Shown here in pieces: positions 5,371 through 7,731 of a stretch of DNA of 7,731 nt; position 1 is the stretch's first letter, and each line of letters opens with the position of its first letter. The stretch is from an uncultured Micrococcales bacterium (lineage in GTDB: Bacteria > Actinomycetota > Actinomycetes > Actinomycetales > Microbacteriaceae). Under the pieces are notes generated by a model. The model was given only the letters and a program-made list of their open reading frames with translations. It was not told the origin of the DNA and did no database searches. The DNA lies in contig CAIYOE010000157.1 in assembly GCA_903927775.1 (NCBI GenBank), positions 1-7,731 on the forward strand. Direction: 5' to 3'. A program made the position numbers and the translations under genes.

Positions 5371-6873
5371 TTACTGGTTTGCCTTGGCAATTAGCAGTTC
5401 ACGAACGCGCGCAGCATCTGCGGAGCCCTTCATGGCCTTCATAACTGCACCGATTACAGCACCCGCAGCCTGCATGCGACCCTCGCGGATTGCATCCAGC
5501 ACGTCTGGCTGAGTGGCCAGTGCCGCATCGATTGCGGCAATAAGGGCACCGTCATCGCTGACTACTTCTAGTCCACGAGCGGCAACCACTGCGGCAGGTG
5601 AACCCTCGCCTGCTAGAACGTAGGTCAGGACCTCTCTAGCCAAGCGGTCGTTGATTTTGCCAGCGTCAACCAAAACTGCAAGTTCGGCCACATCGGCCGG
5701 AGTGATTGCCAGTTCGCTGATGTCCTTGTCTTCGGCATTGGCCAAACGGGCAATCTCGCCAGTCCACCACTTGCGGGCAGCCTGAGGCTTGGCTCCGGCG
5801 GCAACGGTTTCCTCGATCTGGTCTAGTAGACCCGAGTTCACAACATCGCGGAATTCAAGGTCCTGGAAAGCCCACTCGGCCTGCAGACGCTTGCGGCGAT
5901 CTGCTGGCTTTTCTGGCAATGCAGCACGCAGGCGCTCGATTAGCTCGTGCGAAGGCTGCACCGGAACCAGGTCTGGCTCGGGGAAGTAACGGTAGTCGTC
6001 GGCGTCTGACTTGGGACGACCGGAGCTGGTCGAACCCTTGTCCTCATGCCAGTGACGGGTTTCCTGGGTGATGGTTCCGCCCTTGGCCAGGATGGCAGCC
6101 TGGCGCTGGATCTCGTAGCGAACAGCACGCTCAATCGAACGAAGCGAGTTAACGTTCTTGGTCTCGGTACGGGTTCCGAGCTTGGCCTGGCCGTGCGGGC
6201 GAAGCGAAACGTTTGCGTCGCAACGAACGTTTCCGCGCTCCATGCGGGCGTCGGATACATCAAGGCCCTTCACGATCTCGCGAATGTAGCGAACGTAGGC
6301 GGCTGCCAATTCTGGCGCTTCGTCTCCCGCGCCGTAAATCGGCTTGGTAACAATCTCTACTAGGGGCACACCGGCACGGTTGTAGTCGACTAGCGAATAC
6401 TCGGCACCTTGAATTCGACCGGTATTTCCACCGATGTGGGTGAGCTTTCCGGCGTCTTCTTCCATGTGCGCACGCTCGATGGCAACGGTGAATACCTTGC
6501 CACTAGGCACCTCAACGTCTAGTGATCCCTCGAAGGCGATCGGTTCGTCGTACTGGGAGGTCTGGAAGTTCTTGGCCAGGTCTGGGTAGAAGTAGTTCTT
6601 ACGAGCAAAACGTCCGTTCGGCGCAATGGAGCAATCGAGAGCCAATCCGATGCTGATCGAGTTCTCTACCGCACGCTTGTTTACGGCTGGTAGCGATCCA
6701 GGCAGACCCAAACAGATTGGGCAGACGTTAGTGTTTGGTTCGTCTCCAAATGAGTTGGCGCAACCGCAGAACATCTTGGTCTTGGTGTTCAACTCAATGT
6801 GGACCTCAAGACCAATGACAACTTCGAACTGCTCGAGCGCCTTGGCGTAGTCCATTAGTTCGGCTTTAGCCAT
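5371..6873 (-). CDS. gatB: Asp-tRNA(Asn)/Glu-tRNA(Gln) amidotransferase subunit B
   Basis: GatB is the tRNA-binding and kinase-like subunit of GatCAB. It activates misacylated Glu-tRNA(Gln) or Asp-tRNA(Asn) with ATP so that ammonia delivered from GatA can amidate it. This complete 500-residue protein has the family length. The N-terminal cradle domain shows [67 protein letters not shown] and [14 protein letters not shown]. Cys36, Cys38, Cys51 and Cys54 form the four-cysteine set that binds zinc in some bacterial GatB proteins. The C-terminal third is the helical YqeY-like domain that contacts tRNA, ending in [30 protein letters not shown]. The ATG overlaps the gatA stop by one base (TAATG), and an AGGAGG lies seven bases upstream. 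It is therefore translated with gatA as an operon, and the terminator at 5324-5362 follows. Confidence -1.
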   Translation of the reverse strand: MAKAELMDYAKALEQFEVVIGLEVHIELNTKTKMFCGCANSFGDEPNTNVCPICLGLPGSLPAVNKRAVENSISIGLALDCSIAPNGRFARKNYFYPDLAKNFQTSQYDEPIAFEGSLDVEVPSGKVFTVAIERAHMEEDAGKLTHIGGNTGRIQGAEYSLVDYNRAGVPLVEIVTKPIYGAGDEAPELAAAYVRYIREIVKGLDVSDARMERGNVRCDANVSLRPHGQAKLGTRTETKNVNSLRSIERAVRYEIQRQAAILAKGGTITQETRHWHEDKGSTSSGRPKSDADDYRYFPEPDLVPVQPSHELIERLRAALPEKPADRRKRLQAEWAFQDLEFRDVVNSGLLDQIEETVAAGAKPQAARKWWTGEIARLANAEDKDISELAITPADVAELAVLVDAGKINDRLAREVLTYVLAGEGSPAAVVAARGLEVVSDDGALIAAIDAALATQPDVLDAIREGRMQAAGAVIGAVMKAMKGSADAARVRELLIAKANQ

Positions 6874-7731
6874 TATTTGGCCTCCTCAAAAGCGGCTACC
6901 AGCGCGTCTAGATCTGGTGCGTCGGCCATCTGGGTCTTGCCCCACTTGGACTCCAACAAACCTTCTAGAACAGCACCGACGTGGTACAGACGAGCATCCT
7001 CCATGGCTGGAGCCAAGAACTGCACACCAACTGGAAGGCCGTCTTCGTCTGCCAATCCCATAGGGATCGAAATACCTGGGATGCCCGCAAGGTTGGCGGG
7101 AATAGTAGCAATGTCGTTTAGGTACATGGCTAGCGGGTCTTCTGCCTTCTCGCCGAACTTGAACGCAGTGGTTGGCGCGGTTGGCGAAATCAGCACATCG
7201 GCCGCTTCAAACGCGCGGGCGAAGTCACGCTGAATCAGTGTGCGAACCTTCTGAGCCGCTCCGTAGAAATCATCGATGTGTCCACTGCTGAGCGCATAGG
7301 TTCCAAGGATGATTCGACGCTTTACCTCCGGACCGAAACCGGCCTCGCGGGTGGCAGCCATGACGCGTTCGATGGTCGGGTTGCCATCCGGGGTGACACG
7401 CATACCGAATCGGACCGAGTCGAACTTGGCCAGGTTACTGCTGGCCTCGGCTGGCAGGATCAGATAGTAAGCAGCGATCGCGTACTCAAAACTTGGGCAG
7501 TCGACCTCAACGATTTCGGCGCCCGCCGCCTTTAGGACCTCAAGGGTTTCATTGAATCGGTTAGCCACACCCTGCTGGAAGCCAGCCCCGGAAAGCTGCT
7601 TGATAACACCAACGCGCATTCCCTTGATGCCGGTGCGCTTTGCGGCCTCGGTCATACTGCCAAGTGATTCAGGCAGCGAAGTGCTGTCGTGGCCGTCGTG
7701 GCCGGCGATTACGTCTTGCAACAAAGCTGAG
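6873..7731 (-). CDS. gatA: Asp-tRNA(Asn)/Glu-tRNA(Gln) amidotransferase subunit A, N-terminus beyond window
   Basis: GatA is the amidase-signature subunit of GatCAB that hydrolyses glutamine and passes ammonia to GatB. The visible 285 residues are the C-terminal part of a protein normally about 490 long, and the reading frame is open at the right edge. They start at [11 protein letters not shown] and then DSTSLPESL. The TTG at 7724 is an internal Leu codon, not the start. Family motifs include [57 protein letters not shown] and [12 protein letters not shown]. The catalytic Lys and the two Ser of the Ser-cisSer-Lys triad lie in the missing half, so activity cannot be judged here. The stop codon TAA overlaps the gatB ATG by one base. 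gatC usually precedes gatA and may lie just outside the window. Confidence -1.
   Translation of the reverse strand, partial: SALLQDVIAGHDGHDSTSLPESLGSMTEAAKRTGIKGMRVGVIKQLSGAGFQQGVANRFNETLEVLKAAGAEIVEVDCPSFEYAIAAYYLILPAEASSNLAKFDSVRFGMRVTPDGNPTIERVMAATREAGFGPEVKRRIILGTYALSSGHIDDFYGAAQKVRTLIQRDFARAFEAADVLISPTAPTTAFKFGEKAEDPLAMYLNDIATIPANLAGIPGISIPMGLADEDGLPVGVQFLAPAMEDARLYHVGAVLEGLLESKWGKTQMADAPDLDALVAAFEEAK
6881..6886 (-). promoter_or_regulatory. Ribosome binding site of gatB, inside the end of gatA
   Basis: On the minus strand AGGAGG lies seven bases before the gatB ATG, within the last codons of gatA. It fixes the gatB start and indicates coupled translation of the two subunits. Confidence -1.

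Noticed and set aside
7722..7724. TTG as a possible start of gatA.
   Set aside because: The frame stays open to the window edge with family-consistent residues ([11 protein letters not shown]), and the first half of the amidase domain would be missing. The gene simply runs off the window.

Overview
The window looks like ordinary chromosome from a moderate-GC actinobacterium. I would guess a Microbacteriaceae-type genome of the small freshwater kind, but that is inference from protein style, not from a marker gene. The supporting signs are GTG and TTG starts, a GatCAB amidotransferase, an Orn-type oligoribonuclease beside tRNA-His, a Lys/Ala-rich C-terminal tail on a membrane protein, and start codons without a clear Shine-Dalgarno site. 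I see no phage genes, insertion sequence, CRISPR array or plasmid function.

Layout. Positions 1-902 (minus) hold the N-terminal 300 codons of a CPA2-type cation/proton antiporter that runs off the left edge. A 69-bp divergent spacer (903-971) contains a perfect 12-bp palindrome likely to be an operator. Positions 972-4337 (plus) encode a complete 1121-residue RND efflux permease of the AcrB/SwrC superfamily. It has a Gly/Ala/Ser-rich insert of about 86 residues in its first extracytoplasmic domain. A strong intrinsic terminator follows, and its T-tract runs almost into the start of orn (4404-5009, plus). Next come an extended -10 promoter and tRNA-His(GTG) (5103-5175). The tRNA is followed by a terminator region that has been tandemly duplicated, with a 6-nt deletion disabling the second copy's hairpin. 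A long bidirectional terminator (5324-5362) separates this from the minus-strand gatA-gatB pair. gatB is complete (5371-6873) and gatA is open at the right edge (6873-7731).

How the parts relate. GatA and GatB are subunits of the amidotransferase that converts misacylated Glu-tRNA(Gln) and/or Asp-tRNA(Asn). Orn degrades the last short RNA oligonucleotides, and tRNA-His serves translation, so the right half is housekeeping RNA and translation machinery. The left half is a divergent pair of membrane transporters that may share regulation through the palindrome. The most notable points are the RND insert, the shared palindrome, the terminator/promoter crowding at orn and the duplicated tRNA terminator. 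None of these by itself demonstrates a new system.
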